Made by a program: the position numbers and the translations under genes. 64,000 nucleotides of DNA, taken from assembly GCF_026625765.1 (NCBI RefSeq), contig NZ_CP113062.1, positions 1,984,001-2,048,000 on the forward strand, written 5' to 3'. Every line of letters begins with the position of its first letter. Position 1 is the stretch's first letter. Shown here piece after piece: positions 34,149-44,509 of this stretch. The notes beneath the pieces are model-generated. The model saw only the letters and a program-made list of their open reading frames with translations. It was not told the origin of the DNA and searched no databases. The DNA is from Frigoribacterium sp. SL97 (GTDB lineage Bacteria > Actinomycetota > Actinomycetes > Actinomycetales > Microbacteriaceae).

Positions 34149-34759
34149 GCTCGGGCCCCGGTGGACTTCTGCGGACCGAGGTGACCGAGTGCGGCACGCA
34201 GCAACTGCGGCACGGCCACCGCGACGGCGTCGCCACGGTCCGCCACGACGGCGTCGATGGCGGCCTGCGCCTCACGGTCGGACCACCCGAGCCCGACCAA
34301 CGCGACGAGCACGTCGGCAGCCGTCGTCGACGCCGCCGTGACGGTCGGCGCGGTCGGTGCCACGTCGAGCTTGCCGGTCAGCGAGAGGACGATGAGCTTG
34401 GCCGTCTTCGGCCCGATGCCCGAGACGCGTCGGAACGCGGCGTCGTCGTCGTCGGCGACGGCGGTGGCGACCTGATGGGGCGTGAGCGTCGACATGACGC
34501 CCTGGGCCGACTTCGGACCGACGCCGGTGACGCTGCGGAGCAGGTCGAAGACCTCGAGTTCTTCGCGGTCGGCGAAGCCGAAGAGCGAGAGGTCGTCTTC
34601 TCGGACGATCAACGCCGTGTGGACGAGCGCCTGCTCGCCGACGCGGACCGTCAGTGCGAGCTGTGGGGTGACCGAGACACGGAGGCCCACCCCGCCGACC
34701 TCGACCACGACCGATGTGCCGGACGCGGACAGGACGGTACCGCGGACACTCGAGATCAT
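34145..34759 (-). CDS. ruvA: Holliday junction branch migration complex subunit RuvA
   Basis: Tetrameric DNA-binding subunit that holds the junction for RuvB. The 204 residues begin MISSVRGTVLSASGTSVVVEVGGVG (domain I), contain the helix-hairpin-helix segments LRSVTGVGPKSAQGVMS and VSGIGPKTAKLIVLS in domain II, and end with a UBA-like domain III (VLVALVGLGWSDREAQAAI) that contacts RuvB. ATG overlaps the ruvC stop. Confidence 0.98.
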   Translation of the reverse strand: MISSVRGTVLSASGTSVVVEVGGVGLRVSVTPQLALTVRVGEQALVHTALIVREDDLSLFGFADREELEVFDLLRSVTGVGPKSAQGVMSTLTPHQVATAVADDDDAAFRRVSGIGPKTAKLIVLSLTGKLDVAPTAPTVTAASTTAADVLVALVGLGWSDREAQAAIDAVVADRGDAVAVAVPQLLRAALGHLGPQKSTGARA

Positions 34760-35331
34760 GCCCCCAGCCTAGGAGTGCGCACCGACTTCTCGGCGTCGCG
34801 CCACGCTCGCTGGGCCGGCGTGAGGGAACCCGAGGAGGCGCGGGCAGCGACGGGCGCACCCCGCCAGGCATGGCAGATGGCCAGGGCCAGGGCGTCGGCG
34901 GCGTCCGCCGGCCGGGGCGCCTCGGCCAGCCCGAGCAACCGGGCGACCATCGTGCCGACCTGCTTCTTGTCGGCCGACCCGTACCCGGTCACGGCAGCCT
35001 TCACCTCGGACGGCGTGTGCAGCGTGACGGGGATCTCGCGTTCGGCTGCGGCACGCAGGGCGAGGCCGCTGACCTGTGCCACCCCCATGACGCTGCGGAC
35101 GTTCTGTTGGGCGAAGACCCGCTCGATCGCCATGGCGTCCGGCCGGTGCTCGTCGATGAGCGCCTCGAGACCGCGACCCAGGGCGAGGAGACGCAACTCG
35201 AGGGCGAGGTCGGGGGCGGTGCGGATGACCTGCACGTCGACCAGGGTCGCACGCCGCTGGGCGTCGACCTCGACCACCCCGACCCCGCATCGGGTGAGCC
35301 CGGGGTCGATGCCGAGCACCCGGAGCGTCAC
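34756..35331 (-). CDS. ruvC: Crossover junction endodeoxyribonuclease RuvC
   Basis: Dimeric resolvase that nicks Holliday junctions symmetrically. The 191-residue product has the first catalytic aspartate in VLGIDPGLTRCGVGVVE, the glutamate in MAIERVFAQQN and the C-terminal aspartates in RPADAADALALAICHAW. The last 25 residues (AARASSGSLTPAQRAW...) extend beyond the core fold and contain one copy of the dispersed 11-mer. The GTG start lies 9 bases after the yebC stop. Confidence 0.97.
   Translation of the reverse strand: MTLRVLGIDPGLTRCGVGVVEVDAQRRATLVDVQVIRTAPDLALELRLLALGRGLEALIDEHRPDAMAIERVFAQQNVRSVMGVAQVSGLALRAAAEREIPVTLHTPSEVKAAVTGYGSADKKQVGTMVARLLGLAEAPRPADAADALALAICHAWRGAPVAARASSGSLTPAQRAWRDAEKSVRTPRLGA
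34833..34843 (+). repeat. Dispersed motif AGGAGGCGCGG, copy 4
   Basis: Exact copy in the part of ruvC that encodes the non-conserved C-terminal tail. Confidence 0.6.
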
Positions 35332-35340
35332 CGCGGCGGC

Positions 35341-36102
35341 CTATTCTTCGTCGTCGAGCGCGGCCTGCACGTCGGCGGGGACGTCGTGGTTCGCGTAGAC
35401 GTTCTGCACGTCGTCGTCGTCGTCGAGGGCGTCGATGAGTCGGAAGACCTTGCGTGCCGTCTCGAGGTCGACCTCGATCTTGAGCCCGGGCACGAACTCG
35501 ATGTCGGCCGAGTCGTAGTCGATGCCGGCGTCCTGGAGGGCCGAACGGGCCGGGACCAGGTCGGAGGCCTCGGTGACGATCTCGAAGCCTTCACCACGAT
35601 CGGTGACCTCTTCGGCTCCGGCGTCGAGGACGGCGGCGAGGACGTCGTCTTCGGTGAGGTCGTCCGTCTTCATGACGGCGATGACGCCCTTGCGGCTGAA
35701 GTTGTAGGCCACGCTGCCGGGGTCGGCCATGGTGCCGCCGTTGCGCGACATCACCGTACGGACGTTGGCGGCCGCGCGGTTCTTGTTGTCGGTGAGGCAC
35801 TCGATCAACAACGCGACGCCGTTGGGGCCGTACCCCTCGTACATGATCGTCTGGTAGTCGACGCTCTCGCCGCTGAGACCGGCACCGCGCTTGACGGCCC
35901 GGTCGATGTTGTCGTTGGGGACCGAGGTCTTCTTGGCCTTCTGGACGGCGTCGACCAGCGTGGGGTTGCCGGACATGTCGGCCCCGCCCTGCTTGGCCGC
36001 GACCTCGATGTTCTTGATGAGCTTGGCGAACGACTTGGCACGTCGACTGTCGATGACGGCCTTCTTGTGCTTGGTCGTTGCCCACTTGGAATGCCCGGAC
36101 AC
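35341..36102 (-). CDS. YebC/PmpR family protein
   Basis: A 253-residue member of the YebC/PmpR family, known as DNA-binding transcription regulators and, in recent work on related proteins, as factors helping ribosomes at proline stretches. Starts MSGHSKWATTKHKKAVIDSRR, the family signature, followed by AKQGGADMSGNPTLV and IMYEGYGPNGVALLIECLTDN. The C-terminal region is very acidic (DALDDDDDVQNVYAN). Placed immediately before ruvC and after pdxT, as in other actinobacteria. Confidence 0.95.
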   Translation of the reverse strand: MSGHSKWATTKHKKAVIDSRRAKSFAKLIKNIEVAAKQGGADMSGNPTLVDAVQKAKKTSVPNDNIDRAVKRGAGLSGESVDYQTIMYEGYGPNGVALLIECLTDNKNRAAANVRTVMSRNGGTMADPGSVAYNFSRKGVIAVMKTDDLTEDDVLAAVLDAGAEEVTDRGEGFEIVTEASDLVPARSALQDAGIDYDSADIEFVPGLKIEVDLETARKVFRLIDALDDDDDVQNVYANHDVPADVQAALDDEE

Positions 36103-36140
36103 GGTGCTCCTTCAGACTGCTGACGTGGATCGCGACGAGT

Positions 36141-36746
36141 CTACCGCGACGCCCGCGCGCGGGCCTTGTCGAGGAACCGCGAGTGGAACCGCAGGTCGTC
36201 GGTGACCTCCGGGTGGAACGAGGTGCCCATCAGGAGACCTTGCTCTACGGCGACGACCCGGCCGTCCTCGAGGACGCCGATCGCCGTCGCGGCCGGCCCG
36301 ACCGCGTCGACCACCGGGGCGCGGATGAAGACCGCGTGCACGGGTGGACCGTCGAGCACGGGGACGTGGACATCGGTCTCGAACGAGTCGGTCTGGGAGC
36401 CGAACGCGTTGCGCCGGACCGAGACGTCGAGGCCCCCGATGCTCTGCTGGCCGGGGATGCCGTCGACGATGCGGTCCGCGAGCATGATGAGGCCGGCGCA
36501 GGTGCCGTAGACGGGCAACCCCGACCCGATCGCCCGTCGGAGCGGCCCGTCCAGGTCGAACGTCCGGGACAGCTTGTCCATGACGCTGGACTCGCCACCC
36601 GGGATCACCAGACCATCGATCTCGTCGAGCTCGGTGGCTCGGCGTACGGCGACGGCCTCGGCCCCCAACGAGGTCAGGACGGCCAGGTGTTCACGAAAAT
36701 CGCCTTGCAGGGCCAGGACGCCGACCCGGGGCGTTCGTTCGGGCAT
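36141..36746 (-). CDS. pdxT: Pyridoxal 5'-phosphate synthase glutaminase subunit PdxT
   Basis: Class I glutaminase supplying ammonia to PdxS. The 201 residues begin MPERTPRVGVLALQGDFREH, and contain GGESSVM, the catalytic cysteine in VYGTCAGLIMLAD near residue 85 and the His-Glu pair in GTSFHPEVTDD. I start at the ATG at 36746; upstream in-frame sequence is the complement-shadow of pdxS and unrelated. The gap to pdxS is 22 bases. Together they form the DXP-independent vitamin B6 route. Confidence 0.97.
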   Translation of the reverse strand: MPERTPRVGVLALQGDFREHLAVLTSLGAEAVAVRRATELDEIDGLVIPGGESSVMDKLSRTFDLDGPLRRAIGSGLPVYGTCAGLIMLADRIVDGIPGQQSIGGLDVSVRRNAFGSQTDSFETDVHVPVLDGPPVHAVFIRAPVVDAVGPAATAIGVLEDGRVVAVEQGLLMGTSFHPEVTDDLRFHSRFLDKARARASR

Positions 36747-36768
36747 CACCGACGATCGACCCCCGAGG

Positions 36769-37683
36769 TCACCAGCCGCGCTCGGCGAGGCGGTGCGGTG
36801 CGGGGAGGTCGGGCACGTTGATGCCGACCATCGCCTCGCCGAGACCGCGCGACGCGTCGGCCACGACCTGGGGGTCGTCGAAGAAGGTGGTGGCCTTGAC
36901 GATCGCCTTGGCACGCTCGGCGGGGTTGCCCGACTTGAAGATGCCCGAACCGACGAAGACGCCGTCGGCACCGAGCTGCATCATGAGAGCCGCGTCGGCG
37001 GGTGTCGCGACGCCGCCCGCGGTGAAGAGGACGACGGGGAGCTTGCCGGTCTCGGCGATCTCTTTCACGAGCTCGAAGGGAGCCTGCAGTTCTTTCGCGG
37101 CGACGTAGAGCTCGTCGGACTTGAGCCCACGGAGCTGGGCGATCTCTTTCGAGATCGTGCGGATGTGCTTGGTGGCCTCGGACACGTCACCGGTGCCGGC
37201 CTCGCCCTTGGAGCGGATCATGGCCGCGCCCTCGGTGATGCGACGCAGCGCCTCGCCCAGGTTGGTGGCCCCGCAGACGAAGGGGACGGTGAAGTTCCAC
37301 TTGTCGATGTGGTTGACGTAGTCGGCCGGGCTCAGCACCTCGGACTCGTCGATGTAGTCCACGCCGAGGGTCTGGAGGATCTGGGCCTCGACGAAGTGGC
37401 CGATGCGGGCCTTCGCCATGACGGGGATCGAGACCGCCGCCACGATCTCGTCGATCATGTCGGGGTCGCTCATGCGGGCGACACCGCCCTGGGACCGGAT
37501 GTCGGCGGGAACGCGCTCGAGGGCCATGACGGCCACGGCCCCGGCGTCTTCGGCGATCTTCGCCTGCTCGACGTTGACGACGTCCATGATGACGCCGCCC
37601 TTGAGCATCTCGGCGAGACCGCGCTTGACGCGGCTCGAACCGGTGGTGGAGGACTGGTGGGAGGCAGAGGTCGTGTCGCTCAT
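36769..37683 (-). CDS. pdxS: Pyridoxal 5'-phosphate synthase subunit PdxS
   Basis: Builds PLP directly from ribose 5-phosphate, glyceraldehyde 3-phosphate and ammonia; a (beta/alpha)8 barrel forming a dodecamer with PdxT. The 304-residue product has KRGLAEMLKGGVIMDVVN near the N-terminus, PVMAKARIGHFVEAQILQ, SEVLSPADYVNHIDK, and IRSKGEAGTGDV with the catalytic lysine. A Ser/Thr-rich N-terminal extension of ~20 residues precedes the fold. First gene of the pair. Confidence 0.98.
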   Translation of the reverse strand: MSDTTSASHQSSTTGSSRVKRGLAEMLKGGVIMDVVNVEQAKIAEDAGAVAVMALERVPADIRSQGGVARMSDPDMIDEIVAAVSIPVMAKARIGHFVEAQILQTLGVDYIDESEVLSPADYVNHIDKWNFTVPFVCGATNLGEALRRITEGAAMIRSKGEAGTGDVSEATKHIRTISKEIAQLRGLKSDELYVAAKELQAPFELVKEIAETGKLPVVLFTAGGVATPADAALMMQLGADGVFVGSGIFKSGNPAERAKAIVKATTFFDDPQVVADASRGLGEAMVGINVPDLPAPHRLAERGW

Positions 37684-37706
37684 GATGGCCCCTATCTTAG
37701 GCCCGA

Positions 37707-38291
37707 TCAGACCGCCGACGCCGCCGTCGGCGTCGTGCCGTCGCCGTCCCTCGGCCAGGCCTCGGAGACGGCGACGCGGACGTCGCCGAGCAGCTGCGTG
37801 ACGGCCTTCGTCTGAGCGATGATCGGGAAGAAGTTCGAGTCGCCGCCGTAGCGCGGCACCACGTGTTGGTGCAGGTGGGCCGCGATGCCGGCTCCGCCGA
37901 CCTGCCCCTGGTTCATGCCGATGTTGAAGCCCTGCGCGTGGGACACCTGTGTGAGGACCCGCATGGCGGTCTGGGTCAGGGACGCGATCTCGGCCACCTC
38001 GTCGGAGGTGGCGAGGTCGTAGGTGGAGACGTGCCGGTACGGGCAGACCAGCAGGTGCCCCGGGTTGTAGGGGTAGAGGTTGAGCAACACGTAGGCGTGT
38101 TCGCCCCGGGCCACGATGAGCGCGTCGTCGTCCGACCTCGAGGGGGCGCTGCAGAACGGGCAGGAGTCGTCGTGGGCGCCCTGGCCCGCCTCGACGTAGA
38201 CGGCGCGGTGCGGCGTCCAGAGTCGCTGGAACGCGTCCGGGACCGCGGCGAAGTCGGCGGAGGACTCGGCCGCAGACCCGTCGGCGACCAC
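37707..38291 (-). CDS. HIT domain protein (Ap4A phosphorylase-like)
   Basis: Histidine-triad hydrolase or transferase acting on dinucleoside polyphosphates. The 194-residue product has a cysteine pair in CPFCSAPS near residue 45, LLNLYPYNPGHLLVCPYRH, NIGMNQGQVGGAGIAAHLHQHVVPR with the HxHxH triad near residue 145, and GGDSNFFPII. It corresponds in position and sequence to mycobacterial Rv2613c, an Ap4A phosphorylase, beside thrS. The GTG start follows the thrS stop after two bases. A longer linker is present at the N-terminus. The exact substrate is inferred. Confidence 0.9.
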   Translation of the reverse strand: MVADGSAAESSADFAAVPDAFQRLWTPHRAVYVEAGQGAHDDSCPFCSAPSRSDDDALIVARGEHAYVLLNLYPYNPGHLLVCPYRHVSTYDLATSDEVAEIASLTQTAMRVLTQVSHAQGFNIGMNQGQVGGAGIAAHLHQHVVPRYGGDSNFFPIIAQTKAVTQLLGDVRVAVSEAWPRDGDGTTPTAASAV

Positions 38292-38293
38292 GC

Positions 38294-40324
<2,031 letters not shown>

Positions 40325-40393
40325 GGCGGTGGTTCCTATCGTCGAGGGGCGGGGACCACTTTAGTCGCCGACCGACCGCCGACCGGTCGACCA

Positions 40394-40417
40394 GGGCCTC
40401 GACGGGCGACGAGGCCC
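40394..40417 (-). terminator. Terminator-like hairpin after sufU
   Basis: GGGCCTCG and CGAGGCCC arms with an 8-base loop, 9 bases past the sufU stop. A weaker GCCGACC/GGTCGGC outer pairing surrounds it. No T-run follows. Confidence 0.45.
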
Positions 40418-40425
40418 GGGTCGGC

Positions 40426-40875
40426 TCAGACGGCGCGCAGTTCGGTCGAACAGGCCTCCGCCGCGACCCACGCGAGCACGCCGCACTTCACCCTCATGAC
40501 GAACTTCGAGACCCCGTGGAACACGACCGCGTCGCCGAGGACCTCGTCGTCGGGCTCCCCGGCGCCCCGGGACCGCATCATCTCGCGGAACTCCCCGACG
40601 AGTGCGTCGAGCTCGGTCAGCGTGCGACCCGGAGCCAGCTGCGCCAGCACCGAGGCGGAGGCCATCGAGATGCTGCAGCCGGCGCCCTGCCAGCGGAGGT
40701 CGGCGATGCGGTCGGTCCCGGGCTCGAGGGCGACGCGGACGGTGATCTCGTCACCGCAGGTCGGGTTGCGTTCGTGGTGCTGCGCGTCGGCCCCGGGCAG
40801 CTCGCCGTCGCCGTGGCGCGCCTTGGCGTGGTCGAGGATGACCTGCTGGTACAGGCCGTCGAGGGCGGCGCTCAC
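40426..40875 (-). CDS. sufU: Iron-sulfur cluster assembly protein SufU
   Basis: Zinc-dependent sulfurtransferase that accepts persulfide sulfur from SufS for Fe-S cluster assembly in Gram-positive bacteria. The 149-residue product starts at a GTG (overlapping the sufS stop, GTGA) reading SAALDGLYQQVILDHAK. The zinc and sulfur-acceptor residues are in NPTCGDE, GAGCSIS and VKCGVLAW. The ribosome binding site GAGGAGG lies inside a copy of the dispersed 11-mer. Other SUF genes (sufB, sufC, sufD) are not in the window. Confidence 0.93.
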   Translation of the reverse strand: MSAALDGLYQQVILDHAKARHGDGELPGADAQHHERNPTCGDEITVRVALEPGTDRIADLRWQGAGCSISMASASVLAQLAPGRTLTELDALVGEFREMMRSRGAGEPDDEVLGDAVVFHGVSKFVMRVKCGVLAWVAAEACSTELRAV

Positions 40876-42221
40876 CGCGCCTCCTCGGCCTTCTCGTCGA
40901 CGGGCTCCGGGCCGACGACGCCGAAGTAGCCGCGGACCTCGGCGACCCCGGCGACCAGCCGGTCGACCTCGTCGCTCGACGAGTACAGGTAGGTGCTGGC
41001 CCGCGTCGTGGCCGTCACCCCGAGACGCCGGTGCAGTGGCTGGGCGCAGTGGTGGCCGACCCGCACGGCGATGCCGAGCGCGTCGAGGAACTGGCCCACG
41101 TCGTGGGCGTGCACCCCGTCGACGACGAAGCTGGCGAGTCCCGATCGCGGCACGCCGGCGGGCGGGCCCACGACCGTGACGCCGTCGACGGCCTCGAGGC
41201 CGCGGACGAGCAGGTCGGCGAGGGCCTCCTCGTGGGCGCGCACCCGGTCCATGCCGACGGCGTCGAGGTAGCGCACGGCCTCGGCCAGGGCGACGGCCTG
41301 GGACACGGGCTGCGTGCCGGCCTCGAAGCGCTGCGGAGCGGGGAGGTACTCGGAGCCCTCCATCGTCACCGTCGTGATCATCGAGCCGCCGGTCCGGAAC
41401 GGCGGCAGGGCGTTCAGCAGTTCCGCCCGGCCGTAGAGGACGCCGATGCCCGTGGGCCCCAGCATCTTGTGGCCCGAGAAGGCGGCGAAGTCGACGTCGA
41501 GGTCGTGGAGGTCGACGGGGCGGTGCGGGACCGACTGGCAGGCGTCGAGGACGACGAGGGCGCCGACGTCGTGCGCCAGCGCCACCAGCTCGGCGACGGG
41601 CGCGACGAGGCCGGTGACGTTCGAGACGTGGGCGAAGGCGAGGAGGCGCGTGCGGGGTCCGATCACGGCGGCCGCGTCGGCGGTGGTCCAGGTGCCGTCG
41701 TCGCGGACCGGCACGAATCGCAGGCTGGCACCGGTCGTCGCGGCGAGTTCTTGCCACGGGACGAGGTTCGCGTGGTGTTCGGCCTCGGTGACGACGATCT
41801 CGTCGCCGGGCGCGAGGGCGAAGCGTCGCGCGGCCTCACCACCCCGCCCGTGCGTCGCGTTCGCGACGCCGTACGCGAAGAGGTTGAGGGCGTCGGTGGC
41901 GTTGGAGGTCCAGACGATCTCGTCGACGTCGGCACCGACGAAGCGGGCGACCGTCTCGCGCGCCTCTTCGTAGGCCTCGGTCGACAGGGCGGCGAGCGTG
42001 TGGGCGCCCCGGTGCACGGCCGAGTTCGTCGTCTCGAGGAAGCGCCGCTCGGCGTCGAGCACGGATGCCGGCCGTTGGGCGGTCGCCCCCGAGTCGAGGT
42101 AGGCGAGCGGCTCGCCGTTGACGTCCTGCCCGAGGAGCGGGAAGTCGGCGCGCAGACGGCGGGCGTCGTCGTCGGACAGCCCCGGACGGTGGGTGGATGG
42201 TGCGGAGGAGGTGGTGGTCAC
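40872..42221 (-). CDS. sufS: Cysteine desulfurase SufS
   Basis: PLP enzyme that removes sulfur from cysteine. The 449-residue product has the conserved NSAVHRGAHTLAALSTEAYE near residue 68, TEAEHHANLVPWQ, FSGHKMLGPTGIGVLYGR with the PLP lysine, and GHHCAQPLHRRLGV with the catalytic cysteine in its short group II loop. A C-terminal extension of ~20 residues ends in an Ala/Glu-rich EKAEEAR. Pairs with sufU downstream. The GTG start at 42221 has GAAGGGAC upstream. Confidence 0.96.
   Translation of the reverse strand: MTTTSSAPSTHRPGLSDDDARRLRADFPLLGQDVNGEPLAYLDSGATAQRPASVLDAERRFLETTNSAVHRGAHTLAALSTEAYEEARETVARFVGADVDEIVWTSNATDALNLFAYGVANATHGRGGEAARRFALAPGDEIVVTEAEHHANLVPWQELAATTGASLRFVPVRDDGTWTTADAAAVIGPRTRLLAFAHVSNVTGLVAPVAELVALAHDVGALVVLDACQSVPHRPVDLHDLDVDFAAFSGHKMLGPTGIGVLYGRAELLNALPPFRTGGSMITTVTMEGSEYLPAPQRFEAGTQPVSQAVALAEAVRYLDAVGMDRVRAHEEALADLLVRGLEAVDGVTVVGPPAGVPRSGLASFVVDGVHAHDVGQFLDALGIAVRVGHHCAQPLHRRLGVTATTRASTYLYSSSDEVDRLVAGVAEVRGYFGVVGPEPVDEKAEEAR
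40875..40885 (-). repeat. Dispersed motif AGGAGGCGCGG, copy 5
   Basis: Exact copy on minus across the sufS/sufU junction; it supplies the AGGAGG ribosome binding site for sufU. Confidence 0.6.
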
Positions 42222-42344
42222 GGTGTCCCTTCCCGTCGATCGTACCGAGGCCCCCCGAGGGGCCCGGCTCCGGCCGACACGGGACGCAACGGCTGACGGC
42301 CGCGCGGTGTTCCCGACCCCGTGGCTGTGACGCCCCGTGTCGCG

Positions 42345-42359
42345 GACGTCGCATACGTC
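42345..42359. promoter_or_regulatory. Small inverted repeat upstream of MetE-like gene
   Basis: GACGT and ACGTC separated by 5 bases, 42 bases before the ATG of the MetE-like gene in the ~180-base divergent gap with sufS. Could be an operator for an unknown regulator; the arms are short and may be chance. Confidence 0.2.
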
Positions 42360-42400
42360 GGGGGTCGGGGCCAGAGTGGTGGCGACGAACGGAGCACACC

Positions 42401-43627
42401 ATGACGACCACCCCCGGCCGCATCGAGACCACCCACGCGGGAAGCCTGCCGCGCACGCCCGAGCTGATCGCGGCGAACGACGCGCGCGCGCTCGGCGTGG
42501 ACGGCTTCACCCTCGAGCGCACGCCCGAGTTCGACGCCCTGCTGACCGACGCCGTCGTCGATCTCGTCCGGCGCCAGAACGATCTCGGCATCACCATCGT
42601 CGGCGACGGCGAGTACGGCAAGGCGATGACGAGCGCCGTCGACTACGGCGCCTGGTGGTCGTACTCGTTCCAGCGCGTGAGCGGTCTCTCGTTGACGGGG
42701 TCGGACATCTTCAGCCAGCCGGCCGTGCGGTCCTCCCCCGGCGACGTGCGGCTGACGTCGTTCCCCGACCGTCGCGACTGGCAGACGTTCCACGACGCCT
42801 ACACCGACCCGACCTCGGGCATCGGCACGGGCTCGGGCGCGACGCCGTTCCCGAGCACGACGGGCCCGCTGGCCTACGTCGGACACGCCGCCATCGCCTC
42901 GGACATCGCCAACCTGAAGGCCGGCCTCGAGGCGAGCGGTTCGCGCTCGGGCTTCATCACCTCGCTGTCACCGGGAAGCGGAGCCCGCATCGCGAACGAC
43001 TTCTACGCCACCGACGAAGAGCACATCTGGGCCTGGGCCGAGGTGCTGCGGGAGGAGTACACGGCGATCGTCGAGGCCGGCCTGACCGTGCAGATCGACG
43101 ACCCCTCGATCGCCGAGAACTGGGACCAGATCAACCCGGAGCCGAGCGTCGAGGACTACCGGGCGTTCACCCGAATCCGCGTCGAGGCGCTCAACCACGC
43201 CCTCCGCGGCCTGCCGCCGGAGCAGGTGCGCTTCCACCTCTGTTGGGGCTCGTGGCACGGTCCCCACACGACCGACGTCGAGTTCCGTCACATCGTCGAC
43301 CTCATGCTCGAGATCGACGCCGGCTCGTACTCGTTCGAGGCGGCCAACGTCCGTCACGAGCACGAGTGGAAGCTCTGGCGCGACGTCGAGCTGCCGACCG
43401 GCAAGACGATCGTGCCGGGTGTCGTCAGCCACGCCACGAACGTGGTCGAACACCCCGAACTCGTGGCCGACCGCATCGAACGGTTCGCCTCGCTGGTCGG
43501 CCCCGAGAACGTCGTCGCCTCGACCGACTGCGGCCTGGGCGGTCGCATCCACCCGCAGATCGCGGTGGCCAAGCTGGCCTCGCTCGGCGAGGGCGCGCGC
43601 ATCGCCTCGCACCGCCTGTTCGGCTGA
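42401..43627 (+). CDS. MetE-like cobalamin-independent methionine synthase family protein
   Basis: A 408-residue protein of the cobalamin-independent methionine synthase II family, which resembles the C-terminal catalytic half of MetE and epoxyalkane:coenzyme M transferase. It starts METT-like TTPGRIETTHAGSLPRTP, then GITIVGDGEYGK, and the zinc-binding residues appear in FHLCWGSW (HxC) and ASTDCGLGGR (Cys). The missing N-terminal half means it is not a normal full-length MetE. A methyl or alkyl transfer to a thiol is likely; the substrate is unknown. RBS GGAGC lies upstream of the ATG. It is divergent from sufS and convergent with the cystine-type importer. Confidence 0.88.
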   Translation: MTTTPGRIETTHAGSLPRTPELIAANDARALGVDGFTLERTPEFDALLTDAVVDLVRRQNDLGITIVGDGEYGKAMTSAVDYGAWWSYSFQRVSGLSLTGSDIFSQPAVRSSPGDVRLTSFPDRRDWQTFHDAYTDPTSGIGTGSGATPFPSTTGPLAYVGHAAIASDIANLKAGLEASGSRSGFITSLSPGSGARIANDFYATDEEHIWAWAEVLREEYTAIVEAGLTVQIDDPSIAENWDQINPEPSVEDYRAFTRIRVEALNHALRGLPPEQVRFHLCWGSWHGPHTTDVEFRHIVDLMLEIDAGSYSFEAANVRHEHEWKLWRDVELPTGKTIVPGVVSHATNVVEHPELVADRIERFASLVGPENVVASTDCGLGGRIHPQIAVAKLASLGEGARIASHRLFG

Positions 43628-43644
43628 GCGTCCGCGGCGGAGTC

Positions 43645-43684
43645 GACCCGCGCCTCCTGGTCCCCGATCGAGGAGGCGCGGGTC
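43645..43684. terminator. Shared terminator hairpin built from an inverted pair of the 11-mer
   Basis: Perfect 14-bp stem (43645–43658 and 43671–43684) with a 12-base loop. Each arm contains an exact copy of the dispersed AGGAGGCGCGG motif (43648–43658 on minus, 43671–43681 on plus). It separates the convergent MetE-like gene and ABC ATPase gene. No T-run is visible on either side. Confidence 0.65.
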
Positions 43685-43705
43685 GCTCGTCGCGTGGACG
43701 TCCCG

Positions 43706-44509
43706 TCAGTCGTCGAGCGGCTTGAGCACCCGTTGCAGGAACTGCTGCGTGCGGGCCTCGCGGGGGCGGGACAGCACGTCGGCGGGACGGCCCCGCTCGA
43801 CGACGACGCCGGCGTCCATGAAGAGCAGCTCGTCGGCCACCCGGCGGGCGAACTCGAGCTCGTGGGTGACGACGATCATCGTCCAGCCCTCGTCGGCGAG
43901 TTCCTTCACGACGGTGAGCACGTCACCGACCAGTTCGGGGTCGAGGGCCGAGGTCGGCTCGTCGAAGAGCAGGAGTTCGGGCCGCAGGGCGAGCGCGCGC
44001 ACGATGCCCACGCGCTGCTGCTGGCCGCCCGAGAGCTCGGCCGGGTAGGCGTCGGCCTTCTCGACGAGGCCGACGCGCGCGAGGAGTGCCTCGGCCTCGG
44101 CCCGCGCCTCCTTCGGATCGCGTCCCTGGACGCGCACCGGTCCCTCGACGACGTTCTCCAGCACCGTGAGGTGCGGGAACAGGTTGAAGTGCTGGAACAC
44201 CATCGACGAGCGATCGCGGAGGGCCAACAGGTCGCGCTTGCCGACCGTGGTGCCGAAGTCGATCGAGCGGCCGTCGGAGAGCGTGACGACTCCGCCGTCG
44301 GGCACCTCGAGGCTGTTGAGCGACCGCAGCACGGTCGTCTTGCCCGAGCCCGAGGGCCCGATGATGGCGACGACGCGTCCGCGGCGCACCTCGAGGTCGA
44401 TGCCGCGCAGCACCTCGTTCGAGCCGAACGCCTTGTGCAGCCCCCGGACGGTCAGCACGGGGGCACCGGTCTCGTCGGCCGGCCGGGGCGGGGTGACGTC
44501 AGCGGGCAA
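43706..44509 (-). CDS. Amino-acid ABC transporter ATP-binding protein (likely cystine importer)
   Basis: ATPase of a polar amino acid importer. The 267-residue product has Walker A GPSGSGKTTVLRSL near residue 50, the Q-loop in FQHFNLFPHLTVL, the ABC signature LSGGQQQRVGIVRAL, Walker B LLLFDEPTSALDPE and the switch His in VVTHELEF. Start is a TTG at 44509, overlapping the permease end by 11 bases; a weak choice because no clear ribosome binding site is seen. Residues 1–18 are a Pro-rich extension. A copy of the dispersed 11-mer lies in the codons at 44102–44112. Confidence 0.93.
   Translation of the reverse strand: MPADVTPPRPADETGAPVLTVRGLHKAFGSNEVLRGIDLEVRRGRVVAIIGPSGSGKTTVLRSLNSLEVPDGGVVTLSDGRSIDFGTTVGKRDLLALRDRSSMVFQHFNLFPHLTVLENVVEGPVRVQGRDPKEARAEAEALLARVGLVEKADAYPAELSGGQQQRVGIVRALALRPELLLFDEPTSALDPELVGDVLTVVKELADEGWTMIVVTHELEFARRVADELLFMDAGVVVERGRPADVLSRPREARTQQFLQRVLKPLDD
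44102..44112 (-). repeat. Dispersed motif AGGAGGCGCGG, copy 7
   Basis: Exact copy (complement CCGCGCCTCCT on plus) within the ABC ATPase gene. Confidence 0.6.

Noticed and set aside
40325..40425. T-box leader for thrS
   Set aside because: The 100 bases lack a T-box (TGGN) sequence and specifier hairpin; they hold a terminator-like hairpin of the suf genes.
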